Assembly: GCA_018817425.1 (NCBI GenBank)
Contig: JAHITX010000034.1
Coordinates: 111,213 to 175,212, forward strand
From: Pseudomonadota bacterium
GTDB taxonomy: Bacteria; Desulfobacterota; Desulfobacteria; Desulfobacterales; RPRI01
DNA: 64,000 nt
Reading direction: 5' to 3'
Each line of letters opens with the position of its first letter. Positions within the stretch are counted from its first letter, which is position 1. The position numbers were made by a program, and so were the translations under genes. Below, piece after piece: positions 25,879 to 35,071 of the stretch. The notes under the pieces were generated by a model, which was not told the origin of the DNA, did no database searches, and saw only the letters and a program-made list of their open reading frames with translations.

Positions 25879-27549
25879 ATGGATTATTTCAGGATTTTAA
25901 ATTTAAATCAGGAGCCTTTTTCAAACTCTCCTGAGCCGGAATTTTTCTTTCAATCCATGAAGCATTTAGGCTGTCTGCAAAAAATAGAACTTGCAGTACG
26001 CCTCCGCCGGGGTTTGAATGTAGTTCTTGGTGATGTGGGGACAGGAAAAACAACTCTTTGCAGGCAACTTATATTAAAATTTTCCGAATCCGAAGATGAC
26101 AGCAATGATATCCAAACCCACCTTCTTATGGATCCTGGCTTTACAAGTCCTATCGAATTTTTGTCTGCAATAGCACAATCTTTCGGGATATCTTTGGCAA
26201 GCAATTTTGAAAGCGAATGGCAGTTTAAAGAAAATATAAAAAAATACCTTCTGCAAAAAGGAGTTGATGAGGCCAAAACAGTAGTTCTTATTATTGACGA
26301 AGGCCAAAAATTGCCGGATTTTTGTATCGAAATACTTCGGGAATTTCTCAATTATGAAACCAATGAACATAAACTGCTACAGATTATAATATTTGCGCAA
26401 AGAGAATTTGAGCAGACTTTAACAAAATATAAAAATTTTGCAGACAGGGTTAATCTTTATTATTATTTAAAGCCATTAAATTTAAGAGAAACTTTTGGCA
26501 TGGTCAGATACCGAATCGCGAAAGCCGGCGATACGGTAAAGACGCCTTCCTTGTTTACCTATAGTGGTTTATTGGCGCTGTATTTTGCTACAAAAGGTTA
26601 CCCGCGCAAAATAGTAACACTTTGCCATCAGGTTATGCTTGCATTAATTATTCAGAATCGTTCAAAAGCCGGTTGGTTTGAGGTTCGTTCCTGTGCAGGA
26701 AGGGTTACTACAATAAACAAAAAAGGTTTTGGTAGGTCTATAGCGGCAACTATTGTTTTGTTTGCAATTATTATCATATCTGCTTTATTTTTCATAGATA
26801 CATCCGATATAAGGCCTGTGAAAAAGATGTTGGAAATAGCACAATATAACAAAATCATTCCGAACAAAGAAATATCAAGCAAATCAGAATATAAAAAAAT
26901 CATTCCTGCCAAAGAAATATCAAGCAAATCAGAATATGATGAAATTATTCCTGTTGTTCAGGCAGAAGCTATTACAACGGATTTGATTGAGAATACACCT
27001 GCTAAGGAAATGACAGCGCCAATCCCACCGCAAATTCCGGTTCCTGAAAAAACTATGCCGGATCTTCTCGGAAAACTGACAATTAAAGACGGTGAAATAG
27101 TTTGGCGAATCATGAAAGATATTTACGGAGAATTTAGCAACGAAGTATTTCAGAAAGTTGTACTTGCGAATCCCCATATTAAAAATCTGGATAAAATTAT
27201 GACCGGAGAGGTTTTGAACCTTCCGACTATTCCTGCCGAATCAAATCCCCTGCCATCGGGAAAATATCTTGTAAGAGTGGTAACTAATCAAGATATCCGG
27301 GCTATTTATGAGTTATACAATGGTTATAAAGAATTGTTGCCTTCTTTAGAGTTTCTTCCATACTGGAATAAAAGCGAAGGTATGGTTTTTGCTATTTTTT
27401 TGAAGAACGGCTATGAAAATATGGAATCAGCTAAAACCATAATAGACAAATTGCCTCATACTATTGCATCAAATGCAAAAATTTTTGAAAAACTGGATGA
27501 CGGCACATTGTTTTTTTTGCAGAGGTATCAGGAAAGGGCTAATAAATAA
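25879..27549 (+). CDS. ExeA/MshM-like AAA+ ATPase with LysM-type tail
   Basis: This 556-residue protein starts at ATG 25879 (MDYFRILNLNQEPFS, the usual family start); the GTG two codons earlier is less likely. The N-terminal AAA+ module has Walker A GDVGTGKTT and Walker B VVLIIDEGQ. A membrane helix lies near 288-308. The periplasmic part has a tandem 15-residue repeat, a LysM-like stretch (GEIVWRIMKDIYG to NLPTI) and a SPOR-like end. The family uses ATP and peptidoglycan binding to place the secretin. No separate MshN gene follows, so this tail may cover that role. Confidence 0.82.
   Translation: MDYFRILNLNQEPFSNSPEPEFFFQSMKHLGCLQKIELAVRLRRGLNVVLGDVGTGKTTLCRQLILKFSESEDDSNDIQTHLLMDPGFTSPIEFLSAIAQSFGISLASNFESEWQFKENIKKYLLQKGVDEAKTVVLIIDEGQKLPDFCIEILREFLNYETNEHKLLQIIIFAQREFEQTLTKYKNFADRVNLYYYLKPLNLRETFGMVRYRIAKAGDTVKTPSLFTYSGLLALYFATKGYPRKIVTLCHQVMLALIIQNRSKAGWFEVRSCAGRVTTINKKGFGRSIAATIVLFAIIIISALFFIDTSDIRPVKKMLEIAQYNKIIPNKEISSKSEYKKIIPAKEISSKSEYDEIIPVVQAEAITTDLIENTPAKEMTAPIPPQIPVPEKTMPDLLGKLTIKDGEIVWRIMKDIYGEFSNEVFQKVVLANPHIKNLDKIMTGEVLNLPTIPAESNPLPSGKYLVRVVTNQDIRAIYELYNGYKELLPSLEFLPYWNKSEGMVFAIFLKNGYENMESAKTIIDKLPHTIASNAKIFEKLDDGTLFFLQRYQERANK
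26848..26937 (+). repeat. Tandem 45-bp duplication inside the MshM-like gene
   Basis: Two adjacent 45-bp units encode NKIIPNKEISSKSEY and KKIIPAKEISSKSEY, and a third partial unit starts with DEIIP. The repeat sits in the linker just after the membrane helix and probably sets spacer length between membrane and cell wall. Confidence 0.85.
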
Positions 27550-27550
27550 A

Positions 27551-29263
27551 GTGACCATAATTTCTAAAAAGAAGCTGGGACAAATCCTTGTAGATGAAAA
27601 ACTGATTACAGAAGAGCAGCTTAAAACCGCTCTTGATGAGCAGAAGAACAATAAACTGAAATTAGGGCAGTTTCTTATCAGGCGTGGAATAATTACCGAA
27701 GACCAGATGGTTGATCTTTTAGGCAGGCAGTTAAATATAAAAAAGTATCACCCTGATATTTATGCTATTGATCTTGAATTGTCGCAGCTTATATCCATAG
27801 AGCATTCCCAGAAATACCGGTTGGTTCCGTTAAATAAAAAGGGGCGTCTTTTAACTATCGCAATGCTTGATCCGCTTGATATCAATGCCATAGATTTTAT
27901 TGAGTCAACGACTAATTGTGAAGTTGAAGTAGTAATTTGTACCGAGCGCGAATTTAATAATTTAATAAGCGGACTTTATGGCATACAGTCGGGTATCAGC
28001 GGCATAATGGAAAATATTAATGTTGAAACCAAACTGATTGCCGAAAAAGAGGAAGAGGAAGCTTCTCAGGATTTGCAACTGGCTTATCTTCAGGATATTG
28101 CCGGAGAGGCTCCGGTTATCAGAATAGTTAATTCCGTTTTTGTGCAGGCCATCCGCGAAGGTGCCAGTGACATCCATATAAGTCCGCAGCAGGATACTAT
28201 TCAGGTACGTTTTCGCATAGACGGCAAACTGCATGAAGTGCCGTCTCCCGTGAAATCAATGTTTTTGCCCATTGCGGCCAGAATAAAGATACTTTCCAAT
28301 GTGGATATAACCGTAACAAGAGTACCACAGGACGGACGATTTACTCTCAGGATGGAAAATAAAGAAATCAATGTACGCGCATCTTTTATACCTACAATTT
28401 ATGGCGAAAATATAGTATTGCGCCTTTTAGATACCAGCGCAGGTATTTATTCTCTGGATCGCCTTGGTATGAACAAGGAGGATACCGAGAAAATAAGGTC
28501 TGCTATCAGCAAGCCTTATGGAATGATTTTAAGCACCGGTCCTACCGGAAGCGGCAAAAGTACAAGTGTTTATGCATTGCTTAGTGAACTCAACAGTCCG
28601 GACAGCAATCTCATGACACTTGAAGATCCTGTCGAGTATCGTATCCAAAATGTAAGACAGGTTCAGTTAAACACTAAAGCAGGAATGACATTTGCCAGTG
28701 GTCTTCGTTCGATCCTGCGTCAGGATCCTGATATAATTATGGTTGGAGAGATCAGGGATGCGGAAACAGCGGCAATTGCAGTCCAGGCCGCTCAGACCGG
28801 TCATCGGGTATTAAGCACGGTTCATACAAACAATTCCGTAGGAGCGATTACACGATTTATTGATATGGGTATAGAACCATTCCTTCTAGCTTCAACCCTT
28901 TTGTTGAGCATTGCCCAGCGGCTGGTCAGAACCGTTTGCCCTTATTGCAGAGAGCCATATAATCCGCCGGAAAAGGTACTTGCATCCTGGGGTGTTAAAA
29001 ATTGGGATTCGGCTAATTTTCAGCGTGGTAAAGGATGCAACCAGTGCCTGAACACCGGATACAAGGGACGAACAGGCATATTTGAGGTTCTGGTTTGCGA
29101 TGAACTTGTGCGTGATATGATTGTTAATAAAAAACCGGCGCACGAAATTACCCGTAAATGTATTGATGCAGGAAAATTAAGAACTTTGCAATATGATGCC
29201 GGAGAAAAGGCTCTTAAGGGGATAACAACTCTTGAAGAAGCCGGCTCGGCGGTAATTATGTAA
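27551..29263 (+). CDS. Pilus assembly ATPase (MshE/GspE/PilB family)
   Basis: The 570-residue protein starts at GTG 27551 directly after the preceding stop; an upstream frame overlapping the MshM-like gene by 86 bp is unlikely. It has a GspE N-terminal domain (LGQILVDEKLITEEQLKTAL) and Walker A GPTGSGKST. The Asp box is LMTLEDPVEYR, the Walker B region is IIMVGEIRDAETA, and the tetracysteine zinc motif is CPYCRE to CNQC. It powers pilin extraction from the inner membrane. It lies upstream of the platform protein as in MSHA loci. Confidence 0.94.
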   Translation: MTIISKKKLGQILVDEKLITEEQLKTALDEQKNNKLKLGQFLIRRGIITEDQMVDLLGRQLNIKKYHPDIYAIDLELSQLISIEHSQKYRLVPLNKKGRLLTIAMLDPLDINAIDFIESTTNCEVEVVICTEREFNNLISGLYGIQSGISGIMENINVETKLIAEKEEEEASQDLQLAYLQDIAGEAPVIRIVNSVFVQAIREGASDIHISPQQDTIQVRFRIDGKLHEVPSPVKSMFLPIAARIKILSNVDITVTRVPQDGRFTLRMENKEINVRASFIPTIYGENIVLRLLDTSAGIYSLDRLGMNKEDTEKIRSAISKPYGMILSTGPTGSGKSTSVYALLSELNSPDSNLMTLEDPVEYRIQNVRQVQLNTKAGMTFASGLRSILRQDPDIIMVGEIRDAETAAIAVQAAQTGHRVLSTVHTNNSVGAITRFIDMGIEPFLLASTLLLSIAQRLVRTVCPYCREPYNPPEKVLASWGVKNWDSANFQRGKGCNQCLNTGYKGRTGIFEVLVCDELVRDMIVNKKPAHEITRKCIDAGKLRTLQYDAGEKALKGITTLEEAGSAVIM

Positions 29264-29273
29264 TGGTATAATT

Positions 29274-30491
29274 ATGTCAAATTATTCATTCCAGGCTATA
29301 GACGCAAAAGGAGCTGTTGTTAAGGGTGATATAGAGGCTAACTCTTCCGATGAAGCGGCAAATATCATAGCTGATAAGGGCTATATACCCTATGAGCTGA
29401 AAGAAAAGAAACTAAAAGCTGCCAAATCAGGCCTTATGCTAAGAATCAATCGCAAGGTTAAAATAGCTGATTTGATAATATTTACCAAGCAGTTTCGGTC
29501 TTTGTTCAAGGCTGGGGTTCCTCTTGTTAGAGCTTTTCAGGTTCTGGAAGCTCAAACACAAAGCGATGCTTTAAAATATGCAATAGCTTCGATTTTAAAA
29601 AATATCAGGGAAGGAGTTACTTTATCCGTTGCCATGGGCAACCAGGAAAAAATATTTTCACCTTTATATTGCAGTATGATAAGAGCAGGAGAGATGAGTG
29701 GAACTCTTCCGGAAGCTCTTGAACGTCTTATTTACATGATTGAACATGAAGGAAAAATCAAGTCGGATATTAAATCGGCCCTTCAGTATCCTATTATGGT
29801 TACCGTAGCGTTGACCGGTGCTTTTTTCTTTCTTTTAAACTTTGTTGTTCCAAGTTTTGCAAATAATTTTTCTAAGGCAGGAATTGATCTCCCACTGCCG
29901 ACCCAGATAGCAATTACGCTTCATCATTTTGTATCAGACTACTGGTTTTTAATATTAGCTTGCATTATTGTGGTAATTTTTGCACTCCGGCTCTGGCTTA
30001 AAACAGAAAACGGAAAGTATATGAAAGATTCTCTTATCTTAAGAATACCGGTAATCGGTCCGCTGTTTATAAAAGCCGCTATGTCACGTTTTGCAAGTAT
30101 CTTTGGGATGTTACAATCAAGCGGCGTACCTGTAATGAGTACTATGAAGATTTTATCCGGAGTAATCGGCAATGCAGCTATTTCGCGGGAATTTGATCGG
30201 GTGCGCGATTATATGGGCGAAGGGCAGGGAATAGCCGTTACTTTGCAATCCGCAAAATATTTCACGCCAATGGTTATTGATATGGTTGCTATTGGGGAGG
30301 AAACAGGAAATCTGGAAGAAATGCTTCATGAGGTATCACTGCATTATGATGATGAAGTTTCTTATGCAGTCAAGGGGCTCTCGGAATTTATTGGACCTAT
30401 TCTAATTGTAGGTCTTGCGGCAGTTGTAGGTTTTTTTGCATTAGCCATATTCATGCCTATGTGGGATATGACCAAGATGACAAAGTTCTGA
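29274..30491 (+). CDS. Inner-membrane platform protein (MshG/GspF/PilC family)
   Basis: This 405-residue protein has two repeated GspF domains (around FTKQFRSLFKAGVPLVRAFQ and SRFASIFGMLQSSGVPVMST), each with the conserved Gly-Pro/Val turn, and three membrane helices, the last at the C-terminus (ILIVGLAAVVGFFALAIFMP). It anchors the assembly ATPase. It starts at ATG 29274, 10 bp after the ATPase stop. Confidence 0.94.
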   Translation: MSNYSFQAIDAKGAVVKGDIEANSSDEAANIIADKGYIPYELKEKKLKAAKSGLMLRINRKVKIADLIIFTKQFRSLFKAGVPLVRAFQVLEAQTQSDALKYAIASILKNIREGVTLSVAMGNQEKIFSPLYCSMIRAGEMSGTLPEALERLIYMIEHEGKIKSDIKSALQYPIMVTVALTGAFFFLLNFVVPSFANNFSKAGIDLPLPTQIAITLHHFVSDYWFLILACIIVVIFALRLWLKTENGKYMKDSLILRIPVIGPLFIKAAMSRFASIFGMLQSSGVPVMSTMKILSGVIGNAAISREFDRVRDYMGEGQGIAVTLQSAKYFTPMVIDMVAIGEETGNLEEMLHEVSLHYDDEVSYAVKGLSEFIGPILIVGLAAVVGFFALAIFMPMWDMTKMTKF

Positions 30492-30492
30492 T

Positions 30493-31830
30493 ATGAAAAA
30501 GAAAAATTTTCAAGTAAGTCTATATCTATTAGTACCGTTTACACTTAGTGGGCTTTCGCTTCTGTGTGTAATTATCACAGGGCGTATTGCTTATGATTTA
30601 GGTCCCAAAGCTTCGGATACTCCTTTGTTTATTTTATGGGGGTTTATTGTTGTTGTTATCACTTTTTCGGTAAGTATGTTGATTACCTGGCTTTTGTTAA
30701 GACCTGTAGCCAATTTTATTAAAAAGGCGGAAAAACTTCCTGTTTTCCCCAAGTCATCAATAAAAAGTGACTCCGGAACAAAAGATGTTTTGGAACATTA
30801 CACTCAGGTATTTGATCAGATTACAAATATTTTGGGTAAAGTTGAAGCAAAAGAACTGTTTCCCAAAATTATTGGCCAGAGTAAAGTTATGAGAGGGATT
30901 TTTACTCAGCTTTTAAAAGTTGCGCCAACTGATTCCACAGTTCTTATTTTAGGTGAAAGTGGTACCGGCAAAGAACTTTTAGCTGAAAGCATCTATGATC
31001 ACAGCCTTAGAAATAAAGGTCCGTTTATTAAAATTAATTGTGTTGCAATACCGGACAATTTACTTGAAAGCGAACTTTTTGGTCATGAAAAAGGTGCATT
31101 TACCGGTGCAATATCCCAGAAAATTGGTAAATTTGAAATTGCAAACGGCGGTACAGTGTTTCTTGATGAAATCGGTGATATGCCGCTTTCTGCTCAGGCT
31201 AAGATATTGCGCATTTTGCAGGAAAAAGAATTGCAGAGGGTTGGAAGCACCAAAACAATCAATGTTGATATCCGGTTTGTTGTGGCAACAAATAAGGATC
31301 TTCCTGAAATGGTAAAGAAAGGGCTGTTTAGAGAAGACCTGTATTACCGGATTAATGTTTTTTTGATACGATTGCCTTCGTTAAGAGAAAGAAAAGAGGA
31401 TATACCTTATCTATCGGAGACATTTCTTGAAAATAATGCAAAATCGGTAACTCTTTCCAGCAAGACACTTCAGTTGATCACTGCATACAATTGGCCGGGA
31501 AATATAAGAGAGTTGAAAAATACAATAGAAAGAGCAGCCGTACTAACGGAAACCGACTTGATTGAACCGATGCACCTTCCTTCAAACATTACAAAAGATA
31601 TTTCAGCAACCAATATTATAAATGAATTGTCTTCGGAAAATATGTCTATAGATGACCGTCTCCATGAAATTGAAAAGGGATTAATTATTGAAGCCATAAA
31701 CCGGACAGGGGGTGTTCAAATAAGAGCTGCTGAACTTCTTGGGATTAACCAGAGAAGTTTATGGCATCGTATAAAAAAGTATGGAATTGATGTTACCGCA
31801 TTAAAACAATCTACAAAAAATGTAGATTAA
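30493..31830 (+). CDS. Membrane-anchored sigma-54 activator within the pilus operon
   Basis: This 445-residue protein starts one base after the platform gene. It has two membrane helices (about 10-32 and 46-70), a short HAMP-like linker and a complete sigma-54 AAA+ domain: Walker [15 protein letters not shown] in [11 protein letters not shown], Walker [11 protein letters not shown]. It ends in a Fis-type helix-turn-helix ([23 protein letters not shown]). It has no receiver domain, so it is not a classical two-component regulator and may sense membrane or assembly state directly. The pilin gene just downstream has a matching -24/-12 promoter. Confidence 0.9.
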   Translation: MKKKNFQVSLYLLVPFTLSGLSLLCVIITGRIAYDLGPKASDTPLFILWGFIVVVITFSVSMLITWLLLRPVANFIKKAEKLPVFPKSSIKSDSGTKDVLEHYTQVFDQITNILGKVEAKELFPKIIGQSKVMRGIFTQLLKVAPTDSTVLILGESGTGKELLAESIYDHSLRNKGPFIKINCVAIPDNLLESELFGHEKGAFTGAISQKIGKFEIANGGTVFLDEIGDMPLSAQAKILRILQEKELQRVGSTKTINVDIRFVVATNKDLPEMVKKGLFREDLYYRINVFLIRLPSLRERKEDIPYLSETFLENNAKSVTLSSKTLQLITAYNWPGNIRELKNTIERAAVLTETDLIEPMHLPSNITKDISATNIINELSSENMSIDDRLHEIEKGLIIEAINRTGGVQIRAAELLGINQRSLWHRIKKYGIDVTALKQSTKNVD

Positions 31831-32000
31831 GCACAAAATAATGTATATTTCTCCATCTTGGGGGTTGATTGTTAATAAGTTTATCCATATTATTGTTTGT
31901 TGAAAAAAATACTCTTTTTTAGTTATTATCAGTTAAACAAGATATATGAACTCTGGTTTTCTTGCCCTTTGGTAAATGATTGTTTTAATAATCAGCTTAA

Positions 32001-32018
32001 TTGGCATAGGATGTGCTG
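32001..32018 (+). promoter_or_regulatory. Sigma-54 (-24/-12) promoter of the pilin gene
   Basis: ttggcataggatgtgct has the invariant GG (32003-32004) and GC (32015-32016) separated by exactly 10 bases. TGGCA matches the -24 element and TGCT the -12 element. A start near 32028 would give a leader of about 100 bases to the pilin ATG. The adjacent sigma-54 activator is the natural regulator. By eye this is one of two strong matches in the window. Confidence 0.72.
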
Positions 32019-32124
32019 TATAAGTTAGTCAGAGAATGAAATAAGTTATAGAATAAGTTTTAAAGGGAGTAATAAAATGTGTGAAGTTATTAAATGTGGG
32101 CAAAAAGCAGGAGGAGGTTTTAAT

Positions 32125-32559
32125 ATGAGAGTTCAAAATAAAATTATAAACACGATAAAAAACGAAGAAGGCTTTACATTAATTGAAATAATAGCCGTTC
32201 TTGTTATCCTGGGTATCCTGGCTGCAGTTGCGATTCCTAAATATCTGGATATGAGGGAAGATGCTGTTAGAAATGCCGCTCTGGGTGCTATTTCTGAATT
32301 AAACGCCCGTGAGCGTTTGGCACTTGCGAAAAGCAAACTAAACGATGCCACAGCAAATGTTTATTATGTCGTTGATAGTTATGACCTTGGTGGTGACTGG
32401 GGCGGGGCAACATCTGAAGTTGCAACGGCGGATAAAAATGCAGATGTATCAGCACTTGGTCTTGATGTTCCTTTTAAGGGGAAAACTGTAACATTTGATA
32501 AAACCGGCGCTACCGATATAAATACACCGGCGCAATGGTCTCTCAATTCAGTTAACTAG
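32125..32559 (+). CDS. Major type IV pilin / MshA-like prepilin
   Basis: The 144-residue prepilin starts at ATG 32125 behind gcaggaggagg. The 16-residue charged leader ends in Gly, followed by FTLIEIIAVLVILGILAAVA with Glu at +5, the prepilin-peptidase site and N-terminal helix. The rest is a short globular domain. The frame continues in-phase to another ATG at 32077 with its own good site (aaagggag). The leader could therefore be 32 residues, or two start sites may be used. It is separated from the regulator by a sigma-54 promoter. Confidence 0.9.
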   Translation: MRVQNKIINTIKNEEGFTLIEIIAVLVILGILAAVAIPKYLDMREDAVRNAALGAISELNARERLALAKSKLNDATANVYYVVDSYDLGGDWGGATSEVATADKNADVSALGLDVPFKGKTVTFDKTGATDINTPAQWSLNSVN

Positions 32560-32748
32560 TTGTGCAGGATATATATTATACAAAAGATTTAATATTAAGA
32601 TATAATTTGCTGATATTATAGCTTAAATCTTAACTTCTTTGTAAAAAAGGTCGAGCTTTAAACTTAAGGGGAAATATTATAATATTATCAGCTACCCTCC
32701 GTGATCTTAGTGGTTTTAAAAAAAAGACAGTAAAGTAAAATGACTCAA

Positions 32749-32794
32749 CACCCATATAACCCTTTATTAAAAGCTGAGGCTTATATGGGTTTTG
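32749..32794 (+). terminator. Probable terminator after the pilin gene
   Basis: CCCATATAA (32751-32759) and TTATATGGG (32781-32789) are perfect 9-bp arms followed by TTTTGG. The position, about 190 bp after the pilin stop, would let the abundant pilin message end before the minor pilins. The loop is 21 bases, larger than usual. Confidence 0.5.
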
Positions 32795-32808
32795 GATTTC
32801 TGATTATC

Positions 32809-32877
32809 ATGGTTAAATTCAGATGGCGTGCAAAGGGTTCTAATGGCTTTATGATGATCGAATTGGTAATCGTATGA
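32809..32877 (+). pseudogene. Truncated prepilin gene (N-terminal 22 codons)
   Basis: From ATG 32809 the frame reads a basic leader ending KGSNG, then FMMIELVIV and a TGA stop at 32875. It has the prepilin cleavage Gly, Phe at +1 and Glu at +5. The bases ggctttatgatgatcgaa onwards closely match the start of the intact minor-pilin gene at 35.1 kb, including the shared stretch gaattggtaatcgta. The rest of the gene is missing, and foreign-looking genes (toxin-antitoxin, DUF4143 ATPase) begin about 170 bp later. It looks like a remnant left by insertion or by duplication and deletion. Confidence 0.75.
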
Positions 32878-33047
32878 AGCCTTTCTTGCTATTTTATCTT
32901 CCGATCGTTTAAGCAGATTCAAGCAATAAAACAACTACCCTTCACAAAAATATCCATCCGTGACTATCGCAAACTTCTCCTATAATGATTCCTTGACAAT
33001 GGCGCATAAAAGGCGTACTATCAGCGCATAAATCAGGAGGGATAATT

Positions 33048-33299
33048 ATGCTAAAAGGCAAAATAAATATTACTATGGACAGGGATTTAATCGAATATGC
33101 GAAGACTTATGCAGAAGAACAGCGGACGACTGTTTCTGAAGTCTTCACGCAATTCATCCTCAATGTTAAAAGAGTAAGGGAAGGTGATAATACTGAAATA
33201 ATCATGGCAGATTCGGACTTCAGGGACGGCCTTCTGGAAACGATATCAAGGGTTAGAACCGGGGATATTAAATGGCACCGTTATGAAGAGGTATTTTAG
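33048..33299 (+). CDS. Ribbon-helix-helix antitoxin
   Basis: This 83-residue protein has an N-terminal NITMDRDLIEYAKTYAEEQ strand-helix and a second helix (TVSEVFTQFILNVK), typical of small ribbon-helix-helix antitoxins, plus a short toxin-binding tail. The ATG follows tcaggaggg. The TAG stop shares its last base with the GTG start of the toxin, indicating translational coupling. Confidence 0.8.
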   Translation: MLKGKINITMDRDLIEYAKTYAEEQRTTVSEVFTQFILNVKRVREGDNTEIIMADSDFRDGLLETISRVRTGDIKWHRYEEVF

Positions 33300-33613
33300 T
33301 GGACGTCCGATTCACCGATACTTTTTTAGATTCCTTGAAGAAACATGCTTCTCTAAAGAGTGCTGTTCAAAAAAAAGTAGATATGATTATGATGAATCCG
33401 GTTCAGACAGGAGAGCCGCTGAAGGGTAATTTCAGGGGTTATTACAGTTGTTCAGTAAAAAAGAATTTCATTATCATTTACCTGTACTGCATGATTTGCC
33501 GCAGGAAAAAAGATCAGGAAACAGTTCTTTGTCATGATTGTGTATCATGCGGGGACGAAACTATTAAATTTATTGCGCTTGGTCCTCATGACAAAACTTA
33601 TTGTAAAAGTTAG
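33299..33613 (+). CDS. RelE/YafQ-family toxin with cysteine-rich insertion
   Basis: This 104-residue protein has the family pattern: KKVDMIMMNPVQTGEPLKGN, FRGYYSCSVKKNFIIIYLY and the C-terminal IKFIALGPHDKTY. These toxins cut mRNA on the ribosome. A stretch of about 25 residues with six cysteines (CMICRRKKD to CHDCVSCGDE) is inserted before the last strand and may bind zinc; related toxins with CxxC insertions are known. It starts with GTG, overlapping the antitoxin stop by one base. Confidence 0.82.
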   Translation: MDVRFTDTFLDSLKKHASLKSAVQKKVDMIMMNPVQTGEPLKGNFRGYYSCSVKKNFIIIYLYCMICRRKKDQETVLCHDCVSCGDETIKFIALGPHDKTYCKS

Positions 33614-33794
33614 AAATTATACTTGCAAACTAATGTGATTAGTTCCATTTTGCGAACCCATCAGGCAACGTAAAATGCCTCAAATCTAACATATAAATCA
33701 TAATATACCAAATAGTTATATGTATTAATCAAAATTTATGGAATTGCAATCCAAATATTTTGACAAATTTATGGAATTGATGTAATGACTGAAT

Positions 33795-34919
33795 ATGATC
33801 AAACGAAAGTATGACATTGCCGAATTTATTAAACCCCAAAAGGTTCTGGTAATCTTTGGTCCAAGGCGGGTGGGTAAGACCACCTTGCTAAATGATTTCT
33901 TATCCCGCACCACCCTGAAATTCAAACTTGATTCCGGTGATAATATTCAAATCCAGCAGGTATTAAGCTCTCAGGATTTTAAACAGATACTTGACTATGC
34001 AGCAGGTTACGACCTCATTGCCATAGATGAAGCCCAACAGATCCCAAACATTGGCATGGGATTGAAGATTTTGGTGGATCAAATGCCGAATTTAATCGTT
34101 ATTGCAACCGGATCTTCCGCTTTTGATCTGTCAGGGGCTATCGGTGAACCTTTGACCGGCAGAAAGACCACGCTTGTCCTGTATCCCTTAGCCCAACTGG
34201 AGTTGCTTAACCATTACAATGCATTTGAGCTGAAACTTATACTTGAGGATTTTCTGATTTATGGTTCTTATCCGGAGGTCGTTACCGCTCAGGCCAGCCG
34301 GGACAAAATCGCCCTTCTGGAAGAACTGGTAAATTCCTACCTATTAAAAGATATTCTTAAACTTGACAGGATCAAGGGGGCAAAGTTGCTTATGGATCTT
34401 TTGAAACTGCTTGCCTTTCAGATCGGCGCTCAGGTATCATTAAATGAGCTATCCACACAGCTTCGGATTGATGTGAAAACAGTAGGGCGTTATCTGGATA
34501 TCTTTGAAAAGGCATTTGTTATCAAGAGGATCGGTGGATTCAGCCGGAATCTTCGCTCGGAGGTTGTCAGCAAGGCAAAATATTATTTTCTTGATAACGG
34601 GATTCGCAATGCCGTTATTTCCCAATTCAATTCCATTGATAACCGAAATGATATTGGCCAGTTATGGGAAAATTTTCTTGTAACGGAACGATTAAAAAAA
34701 TGCGCATATCATGACCTGTACGGCTCCTTTTATTTCTGGAGAACTTACGCTGGCCAGGAATTGGACTGGGTGGAAGAGCGGGAAGGCCGCCTTTTGGGTT
34801 ATGAGTTCAAATGGTCGGAAAACAAGAGAAGGAAGCAGCCCAAAGATTGGCTGAAGAACTACGGCAATGCTGAGTTCCAAACAATAAACCGGAAAAACTA
34901 CGCTGAATTCATTTTATAA
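33795..34919 (+). CDS. DUF4143-family AAA ATPase
   Basis: This 374-residue protein has an N-terminal AAA-14 ATPase with Walker A GPRRVGKTT and Walker B DLIAIDEAQQI, sensor TGSSAFDLSG, a winged-helix middle (ISLNELSTQLRID-type) and a C-terminal DUF4143 region ending in a restriction-nuclease-like strand set (GQELDWVEER, LGYEFKWSE). The family is widespread, often mobile, and of unknown cell role. Upstream, aaatttatggaattg occurs twice (near 33730 and 33765). It is part of the segment splitting the pilus locus. Confidence 0.88.
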   Translation: MIKRKYDIAEFIKPQKVLVIFGPRRVGKTTLLNDFLSRTTLKFKLDSGDNIQIQQVLSSQDFKQILDYAAGYDLIAIDEAQQIPNIGMGLKILVDQMPNLIVIATGSSAFDLSGAIGEPLTGRKTTLVLYPLAQLELLNHYNAFELKLILEDFLIYGSYPEVVTAQASRDKIALLEELVNSYLLKDILKLDRIKGAKLLMDLLKLLAFQIGAQVSLNELSTQLRIDVKTVGRYLDIFEKAFVIKRIGGFSRNLRSEVVSKAKYYFLDNGIRNAVISQFNSIDNRNDIGQLWENFLVTERLKKCAYHDLYGSFYFWRTYAGQELDWVEEREGRLLGYEFKWSENKRRKQPKDWLKNYGNAEFQTINRKNYAEFIL

Positions 34920-35071
34920 AAACCAAAGAAATTCGGAGTATGAAGAATGTCCCGGGCAACTGTGGGGTACATTTAGAAATAATAATTATTAAGAAAAATC
35001 CAAATGCGGTTACCATGGCAAAATCATTTGTAAAAATTGATTTAATTTTGAAAGTTTGATATCATTTGACC

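Noticed and set aside
27464..27550. A longer assembly-ATPase start overlapping the MshM-like gene
   Set aside because: The extra 29 residues are the out-of-frame reading of the previous gene; GTG 27551 directly follows its stop and begins the conserved domain.
33299..33613. The cysteine-rich insertion of the RelE-type toxin as a novel fusion
   Set aside because: Toxins of this family with CxxC-containing insertions are, to my knowledge, common, so it was noted only in the annotation.
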